Assembly (NCBI RefSeq): GCF_900106925.1
Contig: NZ_FNNZ01000032.1
Coordinates: 1 to 34,699, forward strand
Reading direction: 5' to 3'
DNA length: 34,699 nt
Origin: Thiocapsa roseopersicina
GTDB lineage: Bacteria > Pseudomonadota > Gammaproteobacteria > Chromatiales > Chromatiaceae
Under the pieces are notes generated by a model. The model was given only the letters and a program-made list of their open reading frames with translations, did not search any database and was not told the origin of the DNA. The position numbers and the translations under genes are program-made. How positions within the stretch are numbered: the first letter of the stretch is position 1; each line of letters opens with the position of its first letter. Below are positions 1 through 8,965 of this stretch, piece after piece.

Positions 1-73
1 GCCCACACCCCGGCCGCGCGAGACCGGGGGAGCGCTTCGCCGACCCCTATCACGCAACTTGATCGCGAAACCA

Positions 74-883
74 TCAAAATCGCTGACCGCACTCACTCAG
101 CATCGGCGTGAGGATGGTCACGGCCAAACCGCCGACCCAGGGCACGATGCTGACCAGGATCAGGATGATGTAAAACAGCACTACCGCACCGATCCATGCA
201 CCCGGTTGTGCCTTGAACAGTTGCCATGCGTCGGTGATCCACCGCCAACCTTGTCCGACAGGCCGTGATTGCGGTGCCTGCAGAGCGTCCTCCTCGTCCT
301 CGGTGCGCGGCGGCGTCAAATCGGCTCGAGGCGGCGCATAGGGGTTGTCGACGCGGCTCGCCGGGCTCGGCCGACTCATCCCTCGGTTGGCAAGGTAGCG
401 TTCAACGACCACTCCGCAGGCCTGACAGATGCCGGTGAGCTCGGAGACGGCGTCGGCGCCGCACTTCGGGCAGCGTGTTGGAGCTCCGTCGGGGCCACTT
501 TCGGGACGGGCGTCGCCGGTTGGCCGACCGTTCCCTTGTCGCCTGTCGCCGGGCCGAGACGATGCCTCGGCGCCGATGCGCTGCGATGTCGGCTGGGCAG
601 GAGCCGCGTCCGGTCTGCTGTCCGCGAGTGCAGGCGCGGTGTTTGTCGTGGATTCAGGCTCGATGGCCACCTTCAGTCCGATGGTGCTCAGGGCATCCCG
701 ATAGCGCTGAGCCTCGCCGCTCGTCAAGCTGTGCTTCAATACTCGGCCGGATCCGCCGAGGATCAGATCCCGCGCGGTTTCCTCCTGAAGCTTGAACTTG
801 GCCGCCAGCCGCGGCACCACGTCCTGCAACGCATGGCCGGGCATCAGCTCGCCGGCGTAGAGGATCCGATAGCGTCCTTCCAT
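74..883 (-). CDS. Zinc-ribbon membrane protein, probably C-terminally truncated
   Basis: The start ATG is preceded by AGGAG at good spacing. The 269-residue protein has an N-terminal alpha/beta domain (about residues 4-75), a low-complexity Pro/Ala/Arg linker, a zinc ribbon with CPKC (138-141) and CQAC (153-156), another Pro-rich linker, and one hydrophobic segment at about 230-258. The stretch GWRWITDAWQLFKAQPGAWI resembles the entry to the membrane domain of BPSS1780-like proteins, which normally carry several helices. Here the frame stops eleven residues after the first helix (ending LSECGQRF). The last 75 bases of the window do not continue that fold in any frame I could read. I infer a truncated gene; function is unknown. 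A natural short form cannot be excluded. Confidence 0.65.
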   Translation of the reverse strand: MEGRYRILYAGELMPGHALQDVVPRLAAKFKLQEETARDLILGGSGRVLKHSLTSGEAQRYRDALSTIGLKVAIEPESTTNTAPALADSRPDAAPAQPTSQRIGAEASSRPGDRRQGNGRPTGDARPESGPDGAPTRCPKCGADAVSELTGICQACGVVVERYLANRGMSRPSPASRVDNPYAPPRADLTPPRTEDEEDALQAPQSRPVGQGWRWITDAWQLFKAQPGAWIGAVVLFYIILILVSIVPWVGGLAVTILTPMLSECGQRF

Positions 884-982
884 CGTGGTTCTCCTGAATG
901 GTAGTGGTACGGAAGCGGCTCGGCCAACCCATGTCGAACAGACCGCCGTACGGACAGGAAGCCGGCCGCCCGTGCAGCTCGC

Positions 983-2944
983 TTAAGCGGTCAGGCGCCT
1001 CAGCCAGGCGAGTATGCCCGGCTCGGCTGCCCAGACGTCGCGCATCGCCTCGCGGTACATCCACGCCTGGTCGTCGCCGCCGGGGAGGCTGTCGGGCGGA
1101 GTGAAGCGCGGACGTTTGATGCGCTTGCGGGTCAGATACTGCGGGATTCTCGGCAAGCGGTTGACGGCGGTCGTCAGGACCAGGCGTGCCCTGTCCTGTC
1201 GCCCGAGGCGGTACAGCGCCAGCACCTCCCCGTAGGCGAGATCCGCCAGCCCATCATTCGGAAAGCGTCGGGCCAACGCCAGGGCGAGCTCGTCCTTGCC
1301 GTCGCGTAGATAGTGATTCATGAGCTCCGCGCGCACGCCGTGGTTGTCCCGCGGGTTGAGTCGCAGTAGGGTCTCGAGCGTTCGCGCCGCACCGTTCGGC
1401 TCGTCTTCGTCGATCTGGCAGAGATATTGTCGGAAGAGCAGCCGCAACGCCGGGCGATTGGGGGGCGCAGACCAGGGAATATGTTGCGGAGCGTCTTCAG
1501 GCAGCACTTGATCCAGAATGCTTCGCGCGCGCTCGAGGAGCGGACGCAACAGGAGATGGGAAATCCACGGCAATGCGCTCTCGGGATGCAGGTAGAGGGC
1601 GGTCGCGAGATCGTCCAGTATCTCCAGGCTGTCGGCGAGTGCGGGGTTCGCCTGCAGGTGATCGAGCCAGTCGGGGGTCGACCAGAGGTCGACGTCCTCG
1701 TCGGGAACGAGCCGGGTCGAATCGGGTTTTGCCCACGGAAAGACCGACTTCCAGTCCGTTTCGAGGTGGCGCACCGCAGCCGGGGCGCGCAGTCGCGTCG
1801 GGTTGGGCCCGTATCGCGAGAGGCCGAGGTCCGTGTCTTCGTCGGCGCTGTCCGGCACCGGGGCGTCGAGGTCGTCGAACAGCGTAAGCTGACCCGGCAG
1901 CCACCCGGGTGCATGGACATTCAGCGGCTCCAGGCGATAAACGGGCAACGGACGTGGCTGAATCAGGGTGATCCAGTCGTGAAGATCGAGCAGGACCGGA
2001 TCCAGCGCATCCGAGTGGCTGTCCACGAGCGCTTCCTGCGGATCCTCGACGGCACGGTTGAGAAAATCCAAGACACCGGGATGCGTGAACCCGATCTGAC
2101 GAAATCGGAAGAGCCAGAAGCGGGCGCGCTCGCGGGCGATCCAATCCTTGTGCTGGGCCGCAAGTAGCGTGATCTCGAGGATCGCCGTGCCGGGATTGTC
2201 CGGGTCGCTTCGCAATGCGGCCGTGAAGGCGGCATCGGCCTCGGCGAAATCGCCGTCGTCGATCGCCATGGTGCAGCGCCGCTGCCAGGCGGCGGCCCGC
2301 AAGGGGCGGCTGCCCTCGTCGCAGATCCGCGCGAGGAACGTCTCCTTCTTACGCCCGTGGCCGAGGCGATCGTAGGCATCGCAGAGGATGTCGATCGACG
2401 GCTCGAACTCACCGTCGAGCTCGTCGAGCGATCCCGCAAACAGGGGTTCCAGAAGCGCCGCCGCGCGCTTGGGACGATCCTGCGTGAGCCAGCGATCGGC
2501 GATGCGGGCAAGGAGGGGCTCGGGAACCGCGTGCAGATCGAGCGCTTCGCGCAGTCCGTGCTCGGGCAGCTCGTCGAGCAGGATTTCCCAAACCAAATCG
2601 CTCGACAGCTCCGGCACCTCGTCGATCGCACCGCAGCACTCGCCGTAGGGGCTACCGGAGCCGCAGGAGCAAGGCTCCTCGGAGGGGTGGGGGGTCATCA
2701 ACCGAGTCTGGAAGGCGTAGGTCGGTTGCGGGGTTGCGTTCCAGATCGCCGTTCCGAGGAGATTGGCGAGTCGCCGCCGCTCGACCTCGTCGAGCTCCGT
2801 CCCGGACAACCCGAGCATCTCCGGGAGATGAACGCGCGCCCAAGCGAGGAAGGTGTCGGGATCCGGGGCGAGCAGGATCTGTCGCACTGAACGCTGAATC
2901 ACCTCTTCGAAGCGTTCGGTATCGGCCATGTCGTGGTCCAGCAT
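983..2944 (-). CDS. SEC-C motif / helical-repeat (TPR-like) protein
   Basis: A 653-residue protein, starting at an ATG preceded by GGAGGAG eight bases upstream. The frame stays open further upstream, but that stretch has no comparable ribosome site. A SEC-C zinc motif, CSCGSGSPYGECC, lies at residues 92-104; this motif binds zinc through C-x-C and C-C/H pairs and occurs in SecA tails and many stand-alone proteins. Before it lies a short helical domain. After it, most of the protein is helical with alternating Ala/Leu-rich helices (for example AAALLEPLFAGSLDELDGEF and the region past residue 540), consistent with degenerate TPR-type repeats. No catalytic motif was seen. It is divergent from the large STAND protein across 220 bases, so the two may share a control region, but a functional link is only inference. 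Confidence 0.75.
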   Translation of the reverse strand: MLDHDMADTERFEEVIQRSVRQILLAPDPDTFLAWARVHLPEMLGLSGTELDEVERRRLANLLGTAIWNATPQPTYAFQTRLMTPHPSEEPCSCGSGSPYGECCGAIDEVPELSSDLVWEILLDELPEHGLREALDLHAVPEPLLARIADRWLTQDRPKRAAALLEPLFAGSLDELDGEFEPSIDILCDAYDRLGHGRKKETFLARICDEGSRPLRAAAWQRRCTMAIDDGDFAEADAAFTAALRSDPDNPGTAILEITLLAAQHKDWIARERARFWLFRFRQIGFTHPGVLDFLNRAVEDPQEALVDSHSDALDPVLLDLHDWITLIQPRPLPVYRLEPLNVHAPGWLPGQLTLFDDLDAPVPDSADEDTDLGLSRYGPNPTRLRAPAAVRHLETDWKSVFPWAKPDSTRLVPDEDVDLWSTPDWLDHLQANPALADSLEILDDLATALYLHPESALPWISHLLLRPLLERARSILDQVLPEDAPQHIPWSAPPNRPALRLLFRQYLCQIDEDEPNGAARTLETLLRLNPRDNHGVRAELMNHYLRDGKDELALALARRFPNDGLADLAYGEVLALYRLGRQDRARLVLTTAVNRLPRIPQYLTRKRIKRPRFTPPDSLPGGDDQAWMYREAMRDVWAAEPGILAWLRRLTA

Positions 2945-3164
2945 CGCGATCTCCTCCGTCGGATGGAGGCAGTTTGGGGATGCGCCCGCCGGCGCTGAAT
3001 CTGTCTCGGGGCGGGTCCTACATGATTTGATTGTAAACCCTCTCGGGCCGGCTGTGTCGATGACCTGAAACAGTTGAATGCGCCAACGGCGGGCAGCCAT
3101 TCCGGTTCCGAAAAACTCATCCGCCCCGAGTATAGTTGCGGCATGTCCGCTCCCGATCACCCCC
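2945..3164. promoter_or_regulatory. Divergent intergenic region between SEC-C protein and STAND-WD40 gene
   Basis: These 220 bases hold both promoters of a divergent pair. On the + strand a TATAGT hexamer at 3131-3136 could be a -10 element, but no convincing -35 stands 17 bases before it. On the - strand an AT-rich stretch around 3022-3040 (TTTACAATCAAATCATG when read leftward) is the most promoter-like part. No operator-like palindrome was recognised. The assignment rests on position rather than strong motif matches. Confidence 0.35.
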
Positions 3165-6100
3165 ATGACTGAGCACAAGGTCAGAATCTTCGTTTCCTCG
3201 CCGTCCGATCTGGAGCATGAGCGTGCCCTGGTGAAGGATGTGATCGAGGCGTTGGCCCAGGAATATCTCCCCTATTTCAGCCTCCAAGCCGTTCTTTGGG
3301 AGGAGGAGGCACTGACGGCCGCGCAGAGTTTTCAGGCCGGACTCCTGCGTCCTTCCGAATGCGAGATCGTGCTGGTCATGCTCTGGACACGGCTCGGCAC
3401 ACCGCTCGCGGAGGATCCCTACGAGGGTATGACCGGGACCGAGTGGGAGTTCGTCGACGCGGTGCGGGAGTCGGCCCGCACGGGCACTCCCGAGGTCTTG
3501 GTCTACAAGAAGACCGCGCCGCGCATGGTGGACGTCAACAATGCCGAGGCGACCCGCGAGGCGCTCGCCGACCGGCATCGGCTCGAAGAGTTCTTCCGCA
3601 CCCACTTCTTCAATCCGGACGGCAGCTTCAGCCGCGCCTTCAGGCAGTTCGGCAACGACCGCAGCTTCCGCGAGCTGCTCGAGACGCAACTGCGCAAGCT
3701 CCTGAACCGACGCATCAGCGCGGAGCGGCGCCTGGCCTCCGACGCAGGCGACTGGCGCGGGAGTCCCTTCCGCGCCGGTGCGCCGTTCGAGCTGGTCGAC
3801 GACCGCGTCTTTACGGGCCGCGAGACCGAGACGCGCGAGCTGGTGACGCGCCTGGAGGCGCTGCAAGGGGCCGGGCGCGGACTGCTCCTGTTGAGCGGTC
3901 CGAGCGGGGTGGGCAAGAGCTCCCTGATCCGCGCCGGGCTGCTGCCGCGTCTGATCCGGCCCTTTCTCTTTCCCGGTATAGCCGGATGTCGCTGGGGTTT
4001 CGTGGATCTCGAGGATCGCGACCCGATCGAGGCCCTGGCCGTCGCCCTCGCCGCGCCCGGTCTGCTGGGGCCTGCGCTGGACGGCTTCGGGCTCGATGTC
4101 GCTCGCTTGACGCGATTGCTGGTCAGCGAGCCCGGCGTCGCCGCCGATCAGCTTCTGGCCGCGCTCGCACAGTTGGCCGATGATCCGGCGAGCAGAAGCG
4201 ACGCCGCGAACGGGCGTTTACAGCTCGCGGTCATCGTCGATCCGCTCGATCGGCTGTTTACCGAGGCGATGCGGGCGGCATCCAGAACCCGTGCCTTCGT
4301 CAAGGCATTGGCCTTGCTCGCCGCCCGAGACGGCGTCTGGGTGATCTCCTCGCTGCGCAGCGACTACCTGCGCCACCTCGGCGAGATGCCCGAGCTCGCG
4401 GCGCTCCTGGACGAGCAGAGCTGGTTTCGCCTGGAGCCGCCGCCCGCGGCGCGGATCAGGCAGGTGATCGAGATCCCCGCGCGCGTCGCCGGCATTGAAT
4501 ACGAGGGGATGGCCGGCGGTGGACGCGGCCTGGTCGAGGCGCTGGAGTCGGAGGCGAGCCTGCTCGAGCACTGGCCGGCCGTTCTGGAGCCCTTGCTGGA
4601 TGAGCTCTACCAACGCGCGCGAGAGGGCTCCGGCGATGCGGAATCCAATCGGAATCCGCCCCTGAGCGTCGCCGATTATCGCCGGGTCGGCGGACTCTCC
4701 GGCTCACTGCTGCGCCGTGCGGAGGCCCTCTGGGACGGGTTGGATCCAGATGTCCGGGATGCGCTGCCGGTGCTCTGCCGCGGCCTGATCGCCCTCGAGG
4801 GCGGAGGTGCGTCCGTGCTCGTTGCACGTCGCGGCGACCTGCGCACCCTGACCCATCAGCCGGCGGTCGGCAGGCTCGTCGAGTCGCTGATCGAGGCTCG
4901 CCTGCTGGTCGCCGAGGGTGTGGCCGATCCCTCGGCACGACTCGGCTGCACGCAGGAGGCGCCGCGCCTCATGGACGATCTGCGGCGCATCATGATCCAG
5001 ACCGGCGAGGAATGGCGCGAGCGCCTGCGCAGCAGGCACGGCACCGCCGGGCGCGATGTGTCGGTGCCGTCGGAGGGCGACATCGAGGTCGCCCCGGATC
5101 CCGCCATCATGGCACCGGACGTGGAGCACGGCGAGGATCCCGACGCGGTGCCGGTCCTGCACTGGGAGGACTACATTGCGCTCGCGAGCTTTATCCATCC
5201 GGCCCTGTTCGAGCAGTGGTCGCCGATCCGCGAATGGGTCGCGGACCCGAGCAACCGCCGCGATCTGATCCTGCGCTATCAGATCTCCCGCCAGGCGCGT
5301 CTGTGGAGGCGCACCGACTGCAATCGCGAATATCTGCTCGGAGAGGCCGGCTTTGCCGCGGCGCGGCGCTTCGCGGATACCTACGGCGAGGAGCTTGAGC
5401 CCTTGGAGCGCGAGCTTCTCGAGCACTCGCATCAGCACCTGGTGCTGCAGCGACGGCGCAACCGGTGGGCCCGTCTCCTCGGCCTGACCCTGGCCGCACT
5501 CCTGGTCCTCGCCACCGGGGCGGCCTTCTGGGCTTGGGACGCCTCGCGCGAGGCCACCCTGAACCTTCAGCGAAGCCTGCTCAAGGCGGCCGATCTCGCG
5601 GTGCGGCAGGGCAACACGCCCGAGGCCGTGCGACTCGCCCTGAATGCCGGTCCCTATCTGCCCGAAGCGGCGACCGAGACCCTGAGTCGCGCCTTCACCA
5701 CGAACCGCATGATCGCGATGGTCCAGTCCGCGGCGACGGCGGGCGACCAGCCGCTGCCTCCGGCGTTTCGAGACGACGGCGAGCGCCTGATCACTCAATC
5801 GCGGGGCGAAGGTGCCCAGCTGTGGGCACTGCGCGGGCAGAGCTACCAGCCCGAAGCCCGCCTGTCCGGTCCGGAGACGCCGATCCATGCGGTACGCTTC
5901 GTCGGCAGCGGCGAGCCGCAGACCATCCTGGGGATCGGCGAAGCCGGTGTCTGGCGGCTCCCGGCCGAGCCCGGTCGGCCTCCGGACTGGAGTTGCGGTG
6001 CGCGCCCGGACAGCCCGGTCGCGCTGGACCGAGACGGCCGCTTTCTCGCCCTCTCCCACGGTGCGCCGCAGGACCGCTATGCCGTCTGTCTCCTGGACCT

Positions 6101-8123
6101 TAGCCGCCCGGGTCCGCCGCTCTGGGATGTGCCGATGCACACCAGCGAGGTGCGCAGCATTGCCTTCGCGCCCGACGGGGAGCTGCTCGTTACTGCCTCG
6201 CGCGACGGCGCCGCGAGGGTGCTCGAGACCCGCACGGGAATCGAACGGGTGGTCCTGCCGACCAGCGGCTCGCTCGGCCGACCGGCCAACGATGCCCGGT
6301 TCGACCCGGCGGGTCGGCGGATCGCCGTAGCCTCCGCCGACGAGCGGATCCGCGTCTACGACCTCGACGGCAGCGAGCTTGCCGAGCTTGGCGTGATCGA
6401 GCGCGACGGCCGGCGGATTCGTATCCACAAGTCCGCGGTGCGCGAGGCGGTGTTCTCGCCGGGCGGGCAATATCTGATCGCCGGAGACGACGCGGGACAG
6501 GTGGTGCGCTGGGATCTCGAGAGCAGCCACGCCGAGGTGCTCGGGCATCACGACCTGAGCGTGGAGCACGTACGGGTGTCGCCGGGCATGGACGACGAGG
6601 ATCGCGAGCCACTCGTCCTCAGCGCCTCTCTCGACAAGACCGCGCGCCTCTGGGGTCTGCTCTCCGGCAAGGAGGTGGCGGTCTTCAGTCATGATGCGGC
6701 GGTCACGGACGCGCGCTTCAGCGCCGATGGCCGTCGCGTCCTCAGCTACTCGGATCCGGACGGCTCGGCGCGACTCTGGTCGGTCAAACCCACCGAGACC
6801 CTGGCCTTCCATCTCCCGAGCGACGACCATGTCTGGCATCTGGCGATGGCCGAGACGCCTGCAGCGCTGGACGCGGGAGCGGCGGACGCAGGGACTACTG
6901 AGTCGGCTGCGGGGGCGGGATCGGTCATGCTGGCCACCGCCGCCTTTGACGGAAGGGTCGAGGTTTGGCAGTACGATCGTCGCGACGATGCCCCCCCGCC
7001 GGTCCGGATCTGGACCCTGAGGGGGCATGAGGGGCGGGTGCGCCGGGTCGCCTTCTCGTCCTCGGCGGACCGGCTGGCAAGCGCAGGTCACGACGGCACT
7101 GCCTGGGTCTGGGATCTGCAGACCGGCGGTGGCTGCCGCCTGGCGGTCGCCGCCGACGGTGCACCCTGCAGCCCGGATGGCGGGCGCACGTGTCCGAACG
7201 TCCATCAGGCCCTGTTCGCCCCCGACGGGCGGTGGCTTCTGACGACATCGAGCGATCTCTCCGAGGCGGTACGCTTTTGGGATCCGCTGGCCTGCGCGCC
7301 GCTGGACGGTGCACCCGGCTGGGGCGAGGGCGGAAGCGGCGTTCAGGCCGCGGCGGTCTCCGAGGGCTTGGATGGATCGACACTGGTCGCGACCGGCGAC
7401 GACGGCGGGGCTGTCCGGGTCATGCGGATGGACAGCACCGGCAGCTGGGCGCCGGTGTGCGCCGCACAATGGCATACGGACGTGGTGACGGACGCCGCCT
7501 TTTCCCCGGATGGTCGGTGGCTCGCGACCTCGAGCGAGGACGGCAGCGCCGCCCTGGTGGGGCTGACCGAAAGCGGCTGCGCATCCCCCCGGTATCTGGA
7601 GCCCCAGGCCGGCATCCTCTACAGCGTCGCGTTTGCACCGGACAGTCAGGCGCTCGTCACCGCTTCATTGAACGCGAAGGCACAGGTCTGGGCCCTGGAC
7701 GGCTCCCTGCTCGCGGATCTCGTCGGGCACAAGGATCGGATCTACGCCGCCAAGTTCAGTCCGGACGGACGCTGGATCCTGACCGCCTCGCGCGACGGTG
7801 CGGTGCGCATTTGGATGCGTCCGACGCGTCCGAACCCTCTGCCGGAAGAGTCGTTTTTGACACTCGATGGAGCCCTCGGCGGGGTTGCCTACGCGGACTT
7901 CAGCCCCGACGGACATACCATCGGCGCTGCCTACTGGGAGAACGCCACCCTGCTATGGCGCCTCTGGACCGAAGAGACCGCGCCGGACCGCCGCCTCGAG
8001 GCGATTTGGGGCCAGGACCGCGCGCGCCTTGCCCTGATCCGCGAGGCCGTGCGCTTCAAGACGGAGAACCGGCTCGACCGGCGCGAGCGCGAGATATCGG
8101 ATGCGGCACCTTCGATCGAGTAG
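3165..8123 (+). CDS. DUF4062 - nSTAND1-type NTPase - transmembrane - WD40 repeat protein
   Basis: A 1652-residue multidomain protein. Start chosen at MTEHKVRIFVSS, where the DUF4062 fold begins. DUF4062 spans about residues 1-115 (IFVSSPSDLEHER, then IVLVMLWTRLGTPL). A STAND-type P-loop NTPase follows: Walker A GPSGVGKSS at 245-253, Walker B VIVDPLD at 356-362, then an Arg-containing VISSLRSDYLRHL segment. A single hydrophobic helix lies at about 770-792 (LLGLTLAALLVLATGAAFWA). From about 860 to the end there are thirteen to fifteen WD40-like blades, typically FSPDGRWLLTAS...DG.A.VW, enough for two seven-bladed propellers. Known of the family: STAND NTPases oligomerise when their repeat sensor binds a ligand, and nSTAND1 proteins occur in prokaryotic conflict and signalling systems. 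A role in phage defence is inference. The helix between NTPase and sensor suggests membrane anchoring. Confidence 0.85.
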   Translation: MTEHKVRIFVSSPSDLEHERALVKDVIEALAQEYLPYFSLQAVLWEEEALTAAQSFQAGLLRPSECEIVLVMLWTRLGTPLAEDPYEGMTGTEWEFVDAVRESARTGTPEVLVYKKTAPRMVDVNNAEATREALADRHRLEEFFRTHFFNPDGSFSRAFRQFGNDRSFRELLETQLRKLLNRRISAERRLASDAGDWRGSPFRAGAPFELVDDRVFTGRETETRELVTRLEALQGAGRGLLLLSGPSGVGKSSLIRAGLLPRLIRPFLFPGIAGCRWGFVDLEDRDPIEALAVALAAPGLLGPALDGFGLDVARLTRLLVSEPGVAADQLLAALAQLADDPASRSDAANGRLQLAVIVDPLDRLFTEAMRAASRTRAFVKALALLAARDGVWVISSLRSDYLRHLGEMPELAALLDEQSWFRLEPPPAARIRQVIEIPARVAGIEYEGMAGGGRGLVEALESEASLLEHWPAVLEPLLDELYQRAREGSGDAESNRNPPLSVADYRRVGGLSGSLLRRAEALWDGLDPDVRDALPVLCRGLIALEGGGASVLVARRGDLRTLTHQPAVGRLVESLIEARLLVAEGVADPSARLGCTQEAPRLMDDLRRIMIQTGEEWRERLRSRHGTAGRDVSVPSEGDIEVAPDPAIMAPDVEHGEDPDAVPVLHWEDYIALASFIHPALFEQWSPIREWVADPSNRRDLILRYQISRQARLWRRTDCNREYLLGEAGFAAARRFADTYGEELEPLERELLEHSHQHLVLQRRRNRWARLLGLTLAALLVLATGAAFWAWDASREATLNLQRSLLKAADLAVRQGNTPEAVRLALNAGPYLPEAATETLSRAFTTNRMIAMVQSAATAGDQPLPPAFRDDGERLITQSRGEGAQLWALRGQSYQPEARLSGPETPIHAVRFVGSGEPQTILGIGEAGVWRLPAEPGRPPDWSCGARPDSPVALDRDGRFLALSHGAPQDRYAVCLLDLSRPGPPLWDVPMHTSEVRSIAFAPDGELLVTASRDGAARVLETRTGIERVVLPTSGSLGRPANDARFDPAGRRIAVASADERIRVYDLDGSELAELGVIERDGRRIRIHKSAVREAVFSPGGQYLIAGDDAGQVVRWDLESSHAEVLGHHDLSVEHVRVSPGMDDEDREPLVLSASLDKTARLWGLLSGKEVAVFSHDAAVTDARFSADGRRVLSYSDPDGSARLWSVKPTETLAFHLPSDDHVWHLAMAETPAALDAGAADAGTTESAAGAGSVMLATAAFDGRVEVWQYDRRDDAPPPVRIWTLRGHEGRVRRVAFSSSADRLASAGHDGTAWVWDLQTGGGCRLAVAADGAPCSPDGGRTCPNVHQALFAPDGRWLLTTSSDLSEAVRFWDPLACAPLDGAPGWGEGGSGVQAAAVSEGLDGSTLVATGDDGGAVRVMRMDSTGSWAPVCAAQWHTDVVTDAAFSPDGRWLATSSEDGSAALVGLTESGCASPRYLEPQAGILYSVAFAPDSQALVTASLNAKAQVWALDGSLLADLVGHKDRIYAAKFSPDGRWILTASRDGAVRIWMRPTRPNPLPEESFLTLDGALGGVAYADFSPDGHTIGAAYWENATLLWRLWTEETAPDRRLEAIWGQDRARLALIREAVRFKTENRLDRREREISDAAPSIE

Positions 8124-8165
8124 GCTCGGCGCTCGGCGCGGCGCGATCGACCGGAGTCGGTTCAA

Positions 8166-8402
8166 CCTAGATCCGGCAGTTGACCGCTTCGTGCTTCATT
8201 CAAGGTCTCGACGGCCTTGACGATCGCGCTCGTCTGACGGCTCACCGGCCGGGTGAAGGCCGCTACGGCCCTTGGAGCACGCCCCGCGCGGCGCCCGACT
8301 GCGTTGCAACTCGTTGGCGTAGAACCACTACGCCGCCTCGTCGCGCCTTGCCGGACACCGCGCGGGACGCACTCCAGGGGCCGTTCAACTGCCGGATCTA
8401 GG
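8166..8402. mobile_element. 237-bp MITE with 18-bp terminal inverted repeats
   Basis: The left end reads CCTAGATCCGGCAGTTGA (8166-8183) and the right end is its exact reverse complement (8385-8402). Both sides are flanked by the pentamer TTCAA (8161-8165 and 8403-8407), a target-site duplication. The interior codes for nothing convincing but holds small hairpins, for example GGCGTAG-aacca-CTACGCC at 8316-8334 and GGCCG-cta-CGGCC near 8269. The CCTAGAT terminus and five-base duplication resemble IS1380-family elements such as ISEcp1; that assignment is inference. A transposase elsewhere in the genome would have to move it. The right-hand duplication contains the stop codon of the Sel1 gene, so insertion left that gene intact. 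Confidence 0.85.
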
Positions 8403-8403
8403 T

Positions 8404-8727
8404 TCAATGCTGCGATGCGGGGGCCGAGTGGGTCGCGCGATGTGCGACTGCCAGCTCCTTCGCCGCGTCGAACTCGGCATCGGTCATCTGGCTGCCGATG
8501 ATGTTGCGTAACTGATCGGCGTCCGTGTCGCCTTGCGCGATGGCCAGTGACAACCAAAAATGCGCGCGGGCGAGATCGATCTCGACCCCCCGCCCCTCGG
8601 CATAGATGAGGCCCATCGCATACTGGGCGTCCATCTCTCCGCGCTCCGCGGCTTCGCGAACGCGTGCGACCTTCGACGGGTCGTTGCGCAGCAGGATCAG
8701 GTCTTTGAGGTAGTTGCTGTCGGCCAT
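8404..8727 (-). CDS. Small Sel1-repeat protein
   Basis: A 107-residue protein (MADSNYLKDLILLRNDPSKV...). The central segment from AERGEMDAQYAMGLIYAEG to FWLSLAIAQG is one clear Sel1-like repeat, a TPR relative that mediates protein contacts. No signal peptide or catalytic motif is visible. The ribosome site is weak. An in-frame ATG at 8763 would add twelve residues (MRILHPRTRIDS), but these do not look conserved, so the shorter start is preferred. Its TGA stop lies inside the TTCAA duplication left by the MITE. It is probably monocistronic, divergent from the DUF1015 gene. Function unknown. Confidence 0.7.
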   Translation of the reverse strand: MADSNYLKDLILLRNDPSKVARVREAAERGEMDAQYAMGLIYAEGRGVEIDLARAHFWLSLAIAQGDTDADQLRNIIGSQMTDAEFDAAKELAVAHRATHSAPASQH

Positions 8728-8965
8728 GCTGTCGATTCTGGTTCGTGGGTGCAGGATCCGCATGAGTATAGAGCAGCTTTTTCGCCCTCGCGTCCGGCCC
8801 CGACCCGCCCGACTCGGCTTCGCACGGCCCGGGTCTGCAGGTCGCGCGGCGGCTCGACACGTCGGATTTGGCCGAGGCGCGATCCGAGCTGATACCATTG
8901 GAGTGCGGACACCGACGTTCCGAACGCCATCCATCCAGTCTCGACGCCACCGACGGTGAGTCTCC

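Noticed and set aside
4704-7475. Very long leftward open frame opposite the STAND-WD40 gene
   Set aside because: It is the complementary shadow of a GC-rich coding region. The + strand frame has clear domains; the opposite frame has none.
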